From Hymenobacter cellulosivorans (GTDB lineage: Bacteria; Bacteroidota; Bacteroidia; Cytophagales; Hymenobacteraceae), in contig NZ_CP095049.1 of assembly GCF_022919135.1 (NCBI RefSeq), positions 4,096,501-4,160,500 of the forward strand: a DNA stretch of 64,000 nucleotides, in the 5' to 3' direction. Made by a program: the position numbers and the translations under genes. Below the pieces are notes generated by a model, which had not been told where the DNA came from, did no database searches, and saw only the letters and a program-made list of their open reading frames with translations. Of the stretch, positions 8,395-17,434 are shown piece by piece (the first letter of the stretch is position 1; every line of letters starts with the position of its first letter).

Positions 8395-8869
8395 CGGGGT
8401 TTGGTTGTGTGGGTAAAGGGGATTGGGTTGCTAACCAGAGGCGGGGACGAAAGTTCTGGGGAGAGGTTGGGAGAGGGTAGCTGGCGTGGCGCTGGGGTGT
8501 TTCGCATCTGTAGAGCATAAAAAAGCCGCCCGGATTTCTCCAGGCGTCGTGATTATGGGTTTGCCGCTAGCGCGGCAGATACGGTACGATAGGATATAGT
8601 GGTGAAATGATAGAACGACTCTTGGCGCGCCCGCACCCCAGCGCCGTCTTTGAAATGGCTGAAGAGGCGTGAGAAGCTGTTGTAGAATCTCTACTCCATC
8701 CAGCTTGCCCAGGCGGGTGGTGCACCTTTATGCACGACACTCCGCCCTGCTGAGATTAGGAGAGCAGGGTGATACGATAAGTATCTAAAAATTTGAAAAA
8801 AACATAAGTAATTTTCTCAGACGGTAGTTGAAGTTGAAAATAATTGTTTTTCTAATTCATTTCTCAATC
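8395..8869. other. 475-bp intergenic stretch in the accessory pocket
   Basis: It separates the hydrolase start from the GIY-YIG-like gene. It contains copy 2 of the ~42-bp repeat (8525-8566) and an AT-rich end (8780-8869) that probably holds the promoter of the downstream gene. No credible open frame, tRNA or small RNA was seen. Confidence 0.5.
8525..8566. repeat. Copy 2 of the ~42-bp hairpin repeat
   Basis: Shares GCCGCCCGGATTTCTC and then GGCG-CGTG-TT-TGG plus TTTGCCG with 6794-6834, same orientation. On the minus strand it ends in AAAAAA/TTTTTT context and could terminate transcription. Confidence 0.55.
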
Positions 8870-9721
8870 ATGTTTACATACATAATCAAGGAAGTTGATT
8901 CCGGGAAAGTTAAAATTGGCCGTACTGACGATGTTATGGCTCGTCTGAAAAGTCATCAATGTTCTAATTCGTCGGAATTAGTGGTGATCATGGCCGTGGC
9001 CGGTAATGTTGAAGCTCAGCTTCATGAAAGATTTCACGATTCGCGTATCCGTGGAGAATGGTTTCACTACACCGATGACATTAAAGCATTGGTGGAAGAA
9101 AATAGCATTGAAACTAATCTAATTGTTAATCCTAAGCCAGTAAAAATAACCCCTTTTCGAATAATTAAATCTAAACAAGTCGAAACGAAGATTCCATCGA
9201 CGCTTAAAGAAATACATAGAGCCATGCAAGCTCGAGTGGAAAGTGAAAATAAGATTAAGCGAAAGACTGAGTTTCGCGAATTCACGATGGAGCTTCCAGA
9301 AGGTGAAGCATGCTTTCCAGAAAAGTATTATAATGTGCGAGAGGTTATAAATGAAATGCCCCCTGCAGTACGTCGTACACTAAAATTGATACTTCGCAGA
9401 ACAAAAACTGAAGAGAAGTCCAATAAAGGGTACTGGGAGTTTTCTTTCCTTCTAAAAGAGTTCTACGACGAAGCGACCGAAATCCATTTGCATACAGTTC
9501 ATGAAGTAATTTATCGAGTTTTTACCCAAAGTTCATTTCGCATATTCCGTCCTCACCATTTAAAGCGACTTCGTGAAGTATACCAGTCTTGTGGCGGCGC
9601 AAATCTGATTGGAGGTCTAAGCGGAACTTATGAACTAGATGATGAAGAGACAGTAACCATCAGCATCATTGATGAAGGGTTAGCTTTGGTAAACCAATAT
9701 TATCCAGAATTCTTAGCTTAA
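8870..9721 (+). CDS. GIY-YIG superfamily (T5orf172/MUG113-like) protein with an unknown C-terminal domain
   Basis: I take ATG 8870 as start because MFTYIIKEVDSGKVKIGRT begins the domain directly; a TTG at 8828 is possible. Residues 2-75 match the T5orf172/MUG113 branch of the GIY-YIG nuclease superfamily: TYI in the first strand, VKIGRT in the second, an arginine helix (DVMARLKSH), then EAQLHERF and GEWFHY. The remaining ~200 residues are unrecognised, with a positively charged middle (KLILRRTKTEEKSNKGYWEF), which might bind nucleic acid. The gene is strikingly AT-rich against its surroundings, so probably horizontally acquired; a defence or mobile-element role is possible. No partner gene is evident. 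Confidence 0.7.
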   Translation: MFTYIIKEVDSGKVKIGRTDDVMARLKSHQCSNSSELVVIMAVAGNVEAQLHERFHDSRIRGEWFHYTDDIKALVEENSIETNLIVNPKPVKITPFRIIKSKQVETKIPSTLKEIHRAMQARVESENKIKRKTEFREFTMELPEGEACFPEKYYNVREVINEMPPAVRRTLKLILRRTKTEEKSNKGYWEFSFLLKEFYDEATEIHLHTVHEVIYRVFTQSSFRIFRPHHLKRLREVYQSCGGANLIGGLSGTYELDDEETVTISIIDEGLALVNQYYPEFLA

Positions 9722-9751
9722 GAAGCCCAAGCAAATGGCTCCTTAAGCTAA
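9713..9751. terminator. Bidirectional hairpin between convergent genes
   Basis: TTAGCTTAAG and CTTAAGCTAA form a 10-bp inverted repeat, extended by AGCC/GGCT inside, between the stops of the GIY-YIG gene and the DUF1493 gene. The left arm includes the GIY-YIG stop codon. Confidence 0.55.
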
Positions 9752-9752
9752 G

Positions 9753-10265
9753 CTACACCAACACAAAACGTACCCGCTCCCGCTTCACGAAGCGCCCTGC
9801 AGCGGCGGAAGCTACAAAGTCGCCGATGGTCAGGGTGTCATGACGGGACTTGGGATGTAGTGCGTGTGTTGGGGCGAAAGGGTTGCCAATGGGCACTTTG
9901 ATAAGGCTTATAGCTGCTTTGGGGTTAAAGGGCAAATAGGTAAGTCCCATCATTAGCTTAGTAGCCCAGGCTACGGCGTAAACCGAGATAAAGAGTAAGA
10001 ATACAATCAGATGAAGTGGATTGCCATCTTCGAAACCTTCAGGGCTGATAAAGCCAGTAAAATCGAACTTCGTAACATCAACATTGAACTGCTTGGCGAA
10101 ATTCTCTAGCAATTCTACTGTGTCGTCGCCATAACTGCCCATATCGTCTTCTATGCTGGTGCGTAACCTTTCTTGGGCTTCACAAGCTAACTGTGTTTCC
10201 ACAAAGGCTAGTACTTGCATTGCCATGCGGCGTAAGTCAGTAAAACGAACTTCAATGGTTTCCAT
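9753..10265 (-). CDS. DUF1493-family protein with an inserted membrane segment
   Basis: The 170-residue product carries the pattern of DUF1493 (acyl-carrier-like small proteins): a first helix, then DMGSYGDDTVELLENFAKQF, NVDVTKFDF and EG near the middle, and the family's closing LTIGDFVASAAAGRF near the C-terminus. Between these, about residues 85-115 form a hydrophobic segment (LIVFLLFISVYAVAWATKLM), so this version is probably membrane-tethered. There is no serine clearly placed for a phosphopantetheine arm. The family's biochemical role is not known. GC is lower than in icmF upstream, and a terminator separates the two. Confidence 0.6.
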   Translation of the reverse strand: METIEVRFTDLRRMAMQVLAFVETQLACEAQERLRTSIEDDMGSYGDDTVELLENFAKQFNVDVTKFDFTGFISPEGFEDGNPLHLIVFLLFISVYAVAWATKLMMGLTYLPFNPKAAISLIKVPIGNPFAPTHALHPKSRHDTLTIGDFVASAAAGRFVKRERVRFVLV

Positions 10266-10274
10266 AGAAAAGAG

Positions 10275-10309
10275 AAAGGGCGCTACCCCAGCAAGGTAGC
10301 GCCCTTTTT
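10275..10309 (-). terminator. Terminator downstream of icmF
   Basis: AAAGGGCGCTACC and GGTAGCGCCCTTT form a 13-bp perfect stem around CCAGCAA, with flanking A/T runs, 20 bases past the icmF stop at 10329. Confidence 0.75.
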
Positions 10310-10328
10310 ACTTAGTTGGATAGGCGAA

Positions 10329-13300
10329 TTACATATTCCGCCGGTACTGCCCGCCAACCTCGAACAAGGCATTCGTAATCTGGCCCAGGGAGCAGTACTT
10401 CACCGTTTCCATTAGCTCGGCGAAGAGGTTGCCGTTCTGGATGGCGACTTGCTGGAGCTGCTTGAGGCGAGCTTCGGTCTGGTCGGCGTTGCGGGTGTGG
10501 AGGTTTTGCAGCATCTCAATCTGGTACTGCTTTTCCTCTTCCGTGGCCCGGATAACCTCGGCGGGCACCACCGTGGGCGAGCCTTTGGAGGAGAGGAAGG
10601 TGTTCACGCCGATGATGGGATACTCGCCCGTGTGCTTGAGCATCTCGTAGTGCATGCTTTCCTCCTGAATCTTGCCGCGCTGGTACATGGTTTCCATGGC
10701 GCCCAGCACGCCGCCGCGCTCGGTGATGCGGTCAAACTCCATGAGCACGGCCTCTTCCACCAGGTCGGTGAGTTCCTCGATGATGAAGGAGCCTTGCAGC
10801 GGGTTTTCGTTTTTGGCCAGGCCCAGCTCCCGGTTGATGATGAGCTGAATGGCCATGGCCCGGCGCACCGATTCCTCGGTGGGCGTGGTAATGGCCTCAT
10901 CGTAGGCGTTGGTGTGCAGGGAGTTGCAGTTGTCGTAGATGGCGTAGAGGGCCTGCAACGTGGTGCGGATATCGTTGAAGTCGATTTCCTGGGCGTGCAG
11001 GCTCCGGCCGCTGGTCTGGATGTGGTACTTGAGCATCTGGCTCCGGGCGTCGGCGCCGTACTTGAGCTTCATGGCCTTGGCCCAGATGCGGCGCGCTACC
11101 CGGCCAATGACGGCGTACTCGGGGTCGATGCCGTTAGAGAAGAAGAACGAGAGGTTGGGCGCGAAGTCGTTCACGCTCATGCCCCGGCTCACGTAATACT
11201 CCACGAAGGTGAAGCCGTTGCTCAGCGTCAGGGCCAGCTGGGTGAGCGGGTTGGCGCCGGCTTCGGCAATGTGGTAGCCCGAAATGGACACCGAGTAAAA
11301 GTTGCGAACCTTCTCCTTGATGAAGTATTCCTGCACGTCGCCCATCAGGCGCAGGGCGAATTCGGTGGAGAAGATGCAGGTGTTCTGGGCCTGGTCTTCC
11401 TTGAGAATGTCGGCCTGCACGGTGCCGCGTACCTGCGAAAGGGTGCGCTTTTTGATGGTTTCGTACACGTCGGCGGGCAGCACCTGGTCGCCGGTAACGC
11501 CGAGTAGCATCAGGCCCAGGCCGTCGTTGCCCTGGGGCAATTCGCCCTGGTAGCGGGGGCGGTTGAGGCCCTTGTCGGCGTAGATCTGGTTGATCTTCGC
11601 TTCTACTTCAGCTTCGAGGCCCTGCTCCTTAATGTATAGCTCGCACTGCTGGTCGATGGCGGCGTTCATGAAGAAGGCAGCCAGGGTAGCGGCGGGGCCG
11701 TTGATGGTCATCGACACCGAGGTGCTGGGGTTGGCCAGGTTGAAGCCCGAGTAGAGCTTCTTGGCGTCGTCGAGGCAGCAGATGCTCACCCCGGCGTTGC
11801 CGATTTTGCCGTAGATGTCGGGTCGGTGGTCGGGGTCTTCGCCGTAGAGGGTCACCGAGTCGAAGGCCGTGGAGAGGCGCTTGGCGGGCAGGCCCATGCT
11901 CACGTAGTGGAAGCGGCGGTTGGTGCGCTCGGGGCCGCCTTCGCCGGCAAACATGCGGGTGGGGTCTTCGCCCTCGCGCTTGAAGGGGAACACGCCGGCG
12001 GTGTAGGGGAATTCGCCGGGCACGTTTTCCTGGAGCTGCCAGCGCAAGAGGTCACCCCAGGCGGTATAGCGCGGCAGGCTGACTTTGGGAATCTGCTGGT
12101 TGGAAAGGCTAGTGGTGTGGGTCTGGATGCGGATTTCCTTGTCGCGCACCTTGAAGACGAACTCCGGAGCTTTGTAGGCGGCTACCTTTTGCGGCCAGGT
12201 TTCCAGGAGCTTCCAGTTCTGCCCGTCCAGGCGGAGTTTGACCTCCTCGAAGGTCCTCTCCAGGCCGGCCACGAGACTTCCGGGGTCGGGTCCACTGCTG
12301 CCGTTCCCGGCGCCAGGTCCTGCAGCGGGGTTGCCGACACTTTGGACGGCTCCGATGGCTTGCTTGATTCCGTAGAGTTGCTGAGCGGTGTCAGCTTGTT
12401 TGAGAACCCACTGGTCATATTGGCGGTTGGTTTCGGCGATTTCAGACAAATACCGCGTGCGGTGCGGCGGAATGATATAGATTTTCTCGGAGTCCTCTTT
12501 GGTCGTAGCCAATTGAGAGGCAAACGGAACGCCCGTTTTAGTCTCAATCATGCTGAGGATGGCCCGGTAGAGGCGGTTCATGCCCGGGTCGTTGAACTGG
12601 GAGGCGATGGTGCCAAACACGGGCATTTCGTCCAGGGGCTTGTCCCAGTGGCCGTGGTTGCGCTGGTACTGCTTGCGCACGTCGCGCAGGGCGTCGAGGG
12701 CGCCGCGCTTGTCGAACTTGTTGAGGGCAATGACGTCGGCGAAGTCGAGCATGTCGATTTTCTCCAGCTGGGTGGCGGCCCCGTACTCGGGCGTCATCAC
12801 GTAGAGGCTGGCGTCGGAGTGCTCGATGATTTCGGTGTCGGACTGCCCGATGCCGGAAGTTTCGAGGATGATGAGGTCGAACTCGGCGGCCCGGACTACG
12901 TCGACGGCGTCCTGCACGTACTTGCTCAGGGCCAGGTTGCTCTGGCGCGTGGCCAGGCTGCGCATGTACACCCGGGGCGAGTTGATGGAGTTCATCCGGA
13001 TCCGGTCGCCGAGCAGGGCCCCGCCGGTTTTGCGCTTCGAGGGGTCAACCGAAATGATGGCAATGGTCTTTTCGGGGAAGTCCATCAGGAAGCGGCGCAC
13101 CAGCTCATCGACCAGGCTCGACTTGCCCGCGCCACCGGTGCCGGTGATGCCCAAGATGGGAGTTGTGGTGGGTTGCGGCGCGGTGGTCGTGGGCGCGGTG
13201 CCTTCGACCTTCTGGAAGTCGGCGACGAGCTGGGACTTGACCCGCTCGAACTCTTCGGGGAAGTTTTCGGCGGCGGAGATGAGGCGGCCGATGCTGCGGG

Positions 13301-13793
13301 CGTCTTTTTCCTTGACGTGGGTTACTTCGCCGTTCAGGTTCTGGCCGGTGGGGAAGTCGCAGCGCTGGAGCAAATCGTTGATCATGCCCTGCAAGCCCAT
13401 GGCGCGGCCGGCGTCGGGGGAGTAGATCTGCTCGATGCCGTAGGCGTGCAGGTCCTCGATTTCGGAGGGCAGAATCACGCCGCCGCCGCCGCCGAAGAGG
13501 CGGATGTGGCCCGCCCCGCGCTCCTTGAGCAGGTCGTGCATGTACTTGAAGTACTCGTTGTGGCCGCCCTGGTAGGAGGTAATGGCAATGGCCTGGGCAT
13601 CTTCCTGGATGGCGCAGTCCACGATTTCCTGCACCGAGCGGTTGTGGCCCAGGTGGATGACCTCGGCGCCGCTGCTCTGGATGATGCGGCGCATGATGTT
13701 GATGGCCGCGTCGTGGCCGTCGAACAGCGCGGCGGCGGTGACGATGCGGATGTGGTTTTTCGGCTTATAGGGAGCGGCGGGAGCTGCTTGCAT
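10329..13793 (-). CDS. icmF: Fused isobutyryl-CoA mutase with G-protein chaperone domain
   Basis: At 1154 residues this has the full IcmF layout. An N-terminal B12-binding domain holds FDGHDA at 24-29 (cobalamin His27). A MeaB-like GTPase follows, with P-loop GTGGAGKSS at about 218-226 and NKFD further on. A large substrate barrel comes last ([31 protein letters not shown]). The enzyme interconverts isobutyryl-CoA and n-butyryl-CoA by adenosylcobalamin radical chemistry; its GTPase part guards cofactor loading. An unusual Gly/Pro/Ser-rich linker ([19 protein letters not shown]) separates GTPase and barrel regions. A minus-strand TACCTTCG at 13833-13826 is a likely -7 element. No other mutase-pathway gene is adjacent. 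Confidence 0.93.
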   Translation of the reverse strand: MQAAPAAPYKPKNHIRIVTAAALFDGHDAAINIMRRIIQSSGAEVIHLGHNRSVQEIVDCAIQEDAQAIAITSYQGGHNEYFKYMHDLLKERGAGHIRLFGGGGGVILPSEIEDLHAYGIEQIYSPDAGRAMGLQGMINDLLQRCDFPTGQNLNGEVTHVKEKDARSIGRLISAAENFPEEFERVKSQLVADFQKVEGTAPTTTAPQPTTTPILGITGTGGAGKSSLVDELVRRFLMDFPEKTIAIISVDPSKRKTGGALLGDRIRMNSINSPRVYMRSLATRQSNLALSKYVQDAVDVVRAAEFDLIILETSGIGQSDTEIIEHSDASLYVMTPEYGAATQLEKIDMLDFADVIALNKFDKRGALDALRDVRKQYQRNHGHWDKPLDEMPVFGTIASQFNDPGMNRLYRAILSMIETKTGVPFASQLATTKEDSEKIYIIPPHRTRYLSEIAETNRQYDQWVLKQADTAQQLYGIKQAIGAVQSVGNPAAGPGAGNGSSGPDPGSLVAGLERTFEEVKLRLDGQNWKLLETWPQKVAAYKAPEFVFKVRDKEIRIQTHTTSLSNQQIPKVSLPRYTAWGDLLRWQLQENVPGEFPYTAGVFPFKREGEDPTRMFAGEGGPERTNRRFHYVSMGLPAKRLSTAFDSVTLYGEDPDHRPDIYGKIGNAGVSICCLDDAKKLYSGFNLANPSTSVSMTINGPAATLAAFFMNAAIDQQCELYIKEQGLEAEVEAKINQIYADKGLNRPRYQGELPQGNDGLGLMLLGVTGDQVLPADVYETIKKRTLSQVRGTVQADILKEDQAQNTCIFSTEFALRLMGDVQEYFIKEKVRNFYSVSISGYHIAEAGANPLTQLALTLSNGFTFVEYYVSRGMSVNDFAPNLSFFFSNGIDPEYAVIGRVARRIWAKAMKLKYGADARSQMLKYHIQTSGRSLHAQEIDFNDIRTTLQALYAIYDNCNSLHTNAYDEAITTPTEESVRRAMAIQLIINRELGLAKNENPLQGSFIIEELTDLVEEAVLMEFDRITERGGVLGAMETMYQRGKIQEESMHYEMLKHTGEYPIIGVNTFLSSKGSPTVVPAEVIRATEEEKQYQIEMLQNLHTRNADQTEARLKQLQQVAIQNGNLFAELMETVKYCSLGQITNALFEVGGQYRRNM

Positions 13794-13919
13794 AGCGCGG
13801 GGGAATGGGGTGGAATTTGGGTAGGCGAAGGTACGAAAAAAGCCCCGGCGAGAGGAATGGGGCTATTCACGTCAGGTTGTGCTACATTTCAAGACCTAAA
13901 CCTTCGTATTCATTACGTA

Positions 13920-14390
13920 ATGTCTGAACCAGGTAAACGCAGTGTTTCCTTTCTTGAGTTTGAAAAAGTCATCCAGGAATTGCCCGGGCAGCAGGCTTGG
14001 CGCAGCAACGCCGGGTCCGGTACGGGTTCCATATTTACTATGGAATTTAAGGCCGCGCTACAGTCGGATGTTCCCCAAAGTGAATTCTCCTTGATGGTTT
14101 ACTGCGCCTGGCGAATCGTTGAACCGGGGCGTGTTCTCTGCACGTGGCAGGAAGATGCCGATAGCAGCTTAGCGCCTGCTTTGAAGAAGCTGGAAGGGGT
14201 TCCGGTTACCAGTGCCGTTTTAACGGAATGGGGCGACTTAACCGTTGGTTTCGCCAACGGCTCTTCGCTGCATATCTGGAATGATGCTCCCTTTAAAGAC
14301 GACGACAGTTGGTTTATTGGCTACTCAGGCTTGGGATATTATTCGGTAGCCACCCCCAATACATTCTTCTACGAGCCGGAGGTGTATTAG
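13920..14390 (+). CDS. Small hypothetical protein, immunity-like
   Basis: Start ATG 13920 gives 156 residues (MSEPGKRSVSFLEFEKVIQE). The frame is open far upstream only because it runs antisense to icmF. The protein is acidic, signal-free, and reads as an alpha/beta domain: EFSLMVYCAWRI, VTSAVLTEWGDLTVGFANGS, LHIWNDAP, DSWFIGYSGLGYYSV. The strand pattern LTVGFANGSSLHIWND resembles DUF6188-type and other polymorphic-toxin immunity proteins, but no toxin gene is nearby. Codon use is less GC-biased than icmF. It is divergent from icmF, with a 126-base gap. Confidence 0.6.
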   Translation: MSEPGKRSVSFLEFEKVIQELPGQQAWRSNAGSGTGSIFTMEFKAALQSDVPQSEFSLMVYCAWRIVEPGRVLCTWQEDADSSLAPALKKLEGVPVTSAVLTEWGDLTVGFANGSSLHIWNDAPFKDDDSWFIGYSGLGYYSVATPNTFFYEPEVY

Positions 14391-14466
14391 CTAGGTGCAG
14401 AAGAGTTTGGTTCGTTGCCCAAGTGTCATCGGCTTCGGCCGACCTGGCAAGGGCTGGTGGCGGGGT

Positions 14467-14676
14467 GGCATGGACTTTAACGCCGGTGACAAGAGCCTCA
14501 ACGGGCGTGACATGGACTTCACCCAAGGTGGCAAGAGGTTCAACAGGCATGACATGAACCTTGATGGGGGTGACATGAGGTTGAAATACCGTGACATGCA
14601 CCTCAACGGGCCTGACATGCGCTTCGCGGGAGCTGACATGCGCTTCAACGGAGGTGGCATGACTCTTACGGGTAGG
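14467..14676. repeat. Ten-unit 21-bp tandem array (array 2)
   Basis: Ten consecutive 21-base units with consensus GACATG..CTTCAACGG plus three bases start at 14467 + 21n with no slippage. On the plus strand one frame reads as seven-residue repeats of the type DMRFNGG. The array is intergenic, between the stops of two convergent genes (14390 and 14896). An open frame across it (14395-14781) has no good start and no recognisable protein. The rest of 14391-14895 shows no gene. Confidence 0.85.
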
Positions 14677-14895
14677 AGCCAGTGCCTGGCGTCGGTGGCC
14701 CGCTGCGGGCGGTTAGCCCGGATTCTGCTGCACCTGCTGCGCCTTTGGGGGCGGGAGAAGGTTATGAGGCGTTGGTATTAGGCTTGGTGGTGGAGGTGAG
14801 GAAGGTCCTTCGGCTGCGCCTCAGGATGACAGACGTTGTTAAACCAGACGCTACTAAAAAGACGTTACTGATACGTTAGATACTGCCGCTACTTC

Positions 14896-15759
14896 CTACT
14901 TCTGCTCGGTCAGGACGGTGAAATAGAGGCTGGGGAGCAGGTTGTGGATGGTCCAGGCGGCGTGGCCGTTTTCGCGCTCCACCATGCCGGGCTGCTTCTG
15001 GCGCACGACGGGGATGGAAAAGTACTTGTCTTCGGGATTTTTCTTCTCGCTTTGCAGCCATTGCAGGGTGGCCGCTACGGGCTGGGCGTCGAGCACGATA
15101 TTATATGGGCGCAGATCCAGCTTAAGCCAGCCCTTGCGGGTGGGCGGGCAGATGAGTTGCGCGTCCTGGGTGCTCAGGAGCTGGTCGGGGCGGTTGTCTT
15201 TGACGGTGTAGAGGTTGAGGCGGAAGCGCAGCAGCTCGTACTTGTTATCGGTGAAGTAGACGTGGAGCTCTTCCAAGGTAGAGCGGCGCTCGGGCGTCAG
15301 CAGAGCCCCGATTTCCCAGCCCCACTCGTCGTCGACGGTGGTTTTGCCCGAACTACCGCCCAGCCAGCGCACATCGGCCTTGTCGGTGGTGCGGCCCAGC
15401 TTGCCGGGCTTCACCTTGCGGCTTTGGATGGTAACTCCTTTGAGCACCTGTGGCTGAGGTGTGAGCTGAAACACCCGTTGGCCGGCCACAAGCTGAGCCG
15501 GTGGCACCAGGCGCGGCTCGAAACCCACGCAGGAGACGATGAGCGTGTCGCGCAGGTCGGGCGAGGGGAGGCGGAGCAGGTAGCGGCCCTGCTCGTCGGC
15601 GGCCGTGCCAATGGACTTGCCCCGGATGCCGAGAATGGCGAAGGGCACGGGTTCGTGGGTTGAGGCATTGAGCACCTGGCCGGTGACAATGACGGCTTGG
15701 GCCCAGGCGGAAGCGGAAAACAAAAGCAGCAATAGGCTAGCCAGCAGGCGAGGCAGCAT
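14896..15759 (-). CDS. Secreted CarboxypepD_reg-like protein, paralogue A
   Basis: The 287-residue product has a signal peptide (MLPRLLASLLLLLFSASAWA). It then has a CarboxypepD_reg-like beta sandwich at about 24-110 with the typical motifs VTGQVLNASTHEPVPFA, GTAADEQGRYLL and VSCVGFEPR. The C-terminal half is a second, unrecognised domain with conserved phrases shared with the neighbour at 15909-16778 (LRFRLNLYTV, GWLKLDLRPYNI, ATLQWLQS, SLYFTVL). It is probably periplasmic or surface-exposed. The pair looks like a tandem duplication, 149 bases apart on the same strand. No enzyme motif seen. Confidence 0.75.
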   Translation of the reverse strand: MLPRLLASLLLLLFSASAWAQAVIVTGQVLNASTHEPVPFAILGIRGKSIGTAADEQGRYLLRLPSPDLRDTLIVSCVGFEPRLVPPAQLVAGQRVFQLTPQPQVLKGVTIQSRKVKPGKLGRTTDKADVRWLGGSSGKTTVDDEWGWEIGALLTPERRSTLEELHVYFTDNKYELLRFRLNLYTVKDNRPDQLLSTQDAQLICPPTRKGWLKLDLRPYNIVLDAQPVAATLQWLQSEKKNPEDKYFSIPVVRQKQPGMVERENGHAAWTIHNLLPSLYFTVLTEQK

Positions 15760-15908
15760 TCGGTGGGAGAATTAGAGCGGAGAAGTACTGCCGGCCCCAG
15801 GCGTGCTGAACGCGGCCCGGCCGGACTATAAATCTACGGCTTTCCCAGCGGGTTGTATTGCTGGCCGGATGGAAAACATTGGCCCGGCCAAGTCCAGCTA
15901 CAGCTGGC

Positions 15909-16778
15909 TTACTCCGGGCTGGCCCAGGCAGTGAAGTAGAGGCTGGTGTTAGTCTTGATTCGCTCCCAGTTTTCCTGACTTTTGTCTCGCAGGATGGTGG
16001 TGTGAAACGGACTCAGGTCGGTGGAAATGCCGAAGTAGCGGTGGTTGCCGTCGACGGTCTGGCTGCTGAGCCACTGCACCGAGGCAGCCACCTGCTGCTG
16101 GCCGGCCAGCTCAATGGCGTAGGGGCGAAGGTCGACCTCGTGCCAGCCGCGCTTTAGGTTTTTAACCTCGAAAATAACGTCCTGTTGCAGCAAAGAGCCC
16201 TGCGGAATGCCGTTCTGTACCGCGTAGAGGTTCAGGCGCAGCGTGACGGAGGAAAACTGGTTGCTGGCCACGTACAGATGAAAGCTTTCCAGCTGGCTGC
16301 GGTGCTTCACGGGCATAAGCACGCCCACTTCGCGCCCGAGTCGGTCGTGGGGCACCGTGTCGCGGGTGGTGTAGAAGTTCAGGGCCGTAAACCGGCTCCA
16401 GCCGTTGTGGCCCAGAATGGTTTGCTTGCCTTGTTTGCTGCGCACCACCACTTCCCGCAGGGCGGTGGCGGCCGGTGCCAGGGCCAGGCGGGGGCGCTGG
16501 CGCAGCTGGCTAAGGGGTAGGGTCTGGGGCTGGTAACCCACGCACGACACCACGACTGTATCGGTAGGCAGGGCCCGGTCGAGGGTAGAAAGGCGGAACT
16601 GACCCTGCTCGTCGGCCACAGTGCCCACGGCCTTGCCCTTCACGCCCACCGAGGCGTAGGGAACGGGGCTGCCGCTGCGGCTGGCGACCTGGCCCAGGGA
16701 CTCAGTTTGGGCCAAGCCGCTGAGAGAAGAAAGCAAAGGCCCCAGGCTCAGGAGCAAGCGAAAACGAGCAGCAGGCAT
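15909..16778 (-). CDS. Secreted CarboxypepD_reg-like protein, paralogue B
   Basis: A 289-residue paralogue of the downstream gene: signal peptide (MPAARFRLLLSLGPLLSSL), CarboxypepD_reg-like domain (SPVPYASVGVKGKAVGTVAD, VVSCVGYQPQ), and the same C-terminal domain (VTLRLNLYAV, GWHEVDLRPYAIEL, SLYFTAW). The spacing of conserved blocks is nearly identical in the two proteins, so they are full-length duplicates, not fragments. The family is common in Bacteroidota, and its role, perhaps in envelope structure, is not established. Confidence 0.75.
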   Translation of the reverse strand: MPAARFRLLLSLGPLLSSLSGLAQTESLGQVASRSGSPVPYASVGVKGKAVGTVADEQGQFRLSTLDRALPTDTVVVSCVGYQPQTLPLSQLRQRPRLALAPAATALREVVVRSKQGKQTILGHNGWSRFTALNFYTTRDTVPHDRLGREVGVLMPVKHRSQLESFHLYVASNQFSSVTLRLNLYAVQNGIPQGSLLQQDVIFEVKNLKRGWHEVDLRPYAIELAGQQQVAASVQWLSSQTVDGNHRYFGISTDLSPFHTTILRDKSQENWERIKTNTSLYFTAWASPE

Positions 16779-16848
16779 ACAACCAGGTAAGAGAGTTTTG
16801 GAAGTAGATGCTGCCCGCCGGGCAAATGGTTGCTTAGGGGAAAAGCCG

Positions 16849-16879
16849 GCAGCCCCGGCTCTTGGTAGGCCGGGGCTGC
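16849..16879 (-). terminator. Terminator for the 16.9-17.3 kb gene
   Basis: GCAGCCCCGGC / GCCGGGGCTGC is an 11-bp perfect stem with a 9-base loop, followed on the minus strand by CGGCTTTTCC. Confidence 0.65.
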
Positions 16880-16907
16880 GTAGAATCGTTTTTAGAAGCA
16901 GGCGGGG

Positions 16908-17261
16908 CTACTGGGCGGCCTTTTTCTCCAGGGCCTGGAGCAGCTCGTCGGCGGCCTTTTCGATGTCGGAATAGCCTTGCTGGGCGGCCCGCTCCTTGGC
17001 GGCAATAAGGCCGTCGCGGTGCACGGTTTTGAAGTCGCCGAAGGGAAACTTGTAGCGGCCCTTGCTGTCTTCACCGTGGCTGGCGTCCTGGCCCAGGTGC
17101 CACTTGGCGTACTCATCCATTTCGTGCTTGTCCAGGAACTTGTTTTCGGCGCTGGAGTCGGGGTTATGCTCGCCCCAGTGGCCTTCGTCGTTCTTGATTT
17201 TACCGTCCTGAATCAGCTGCTTGGCGTAGGTTACGGCCGCGGAATTAAGTTTGACGCTCAT
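16908..17261 (-). CDS. Conserved hypothetical soluble protein
   Basis: A 117-residue hydrophilic, signal-free protein (MSVKLNSAAVTYAKQLIQDG) with many D, E, K and H residues. It begins and ends with likely helices (AVTYAKQLIQDGKI; DIEKAADELLQALEKKAAQ) around a tryptophan- and histidine-containing middle (NDEGHWGEHNP, DEYAKWHLGQDASHGED). Such small proteins occur in stress-related contexts in Bacteroidota, but I cannot name a domain. It has its own terminator and a 173-base gap upstream, so is probably monocistronic. Confidence 0.65.
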   Translation of the reverse strand: MSVKLNSAAVTYAKQLIQDGKIKNDEGHWGEHNPDSSAENKFLDKHEMDEYAKWHLGQDASHGEDSKGRYKFPFGDFKTVHRDGLIAAKERAAQQGYSDIEKAADELLQALEKKAAQ

Positions 17262-17375
17262 GATGGAGTGTGGTGTAGTGGTAGGAGAGAGAGGCTCCCG
17301 GGTGGCACCCCGGGCATACGCAGACAGTACGTTCAGGCAGGCCCTTGGTTGACGGAGAGCTTGCCCCGAAACCCA

Positions 17376-17409
17376 AACAGCCGAACCTCCGGGCGGAAGT
17401 TCGGCTGTT
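17376..17409 (-). terminator. Terminator for the GlcG-like gene
   Basis: AACAGCCGAAC / GTTCGGCTGTT is an 11-bp stem with a 12-base loop, 26 bases past the stop at 17435. Confidence 0.6.
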
Positions 17410-17434
17410 GCGAAAAGGGAGCCTTTGGCGAAAT

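Noticed and set aside
8395..10328. Complete mobile element around the AT-rich genes
   Set aside because: No transposase, integrase, tRNA target or inverted ends were seen, only two short direct repeats on one side.
11826..13919. Very long plus-strand open frame opposite icmF
   Set aside because: It is antisense to a complete, well-conserved icmF and results from high GC at third positions; only its last 156 codons (from 13920) look like a real protein.
14395..14781. Open frame of DMRFNGG-type repeats
   Set aside because: It is produced by a 21-bp array, has only a GTG start with no ribosome site and no recognised fold; treated as a DNA repeat.
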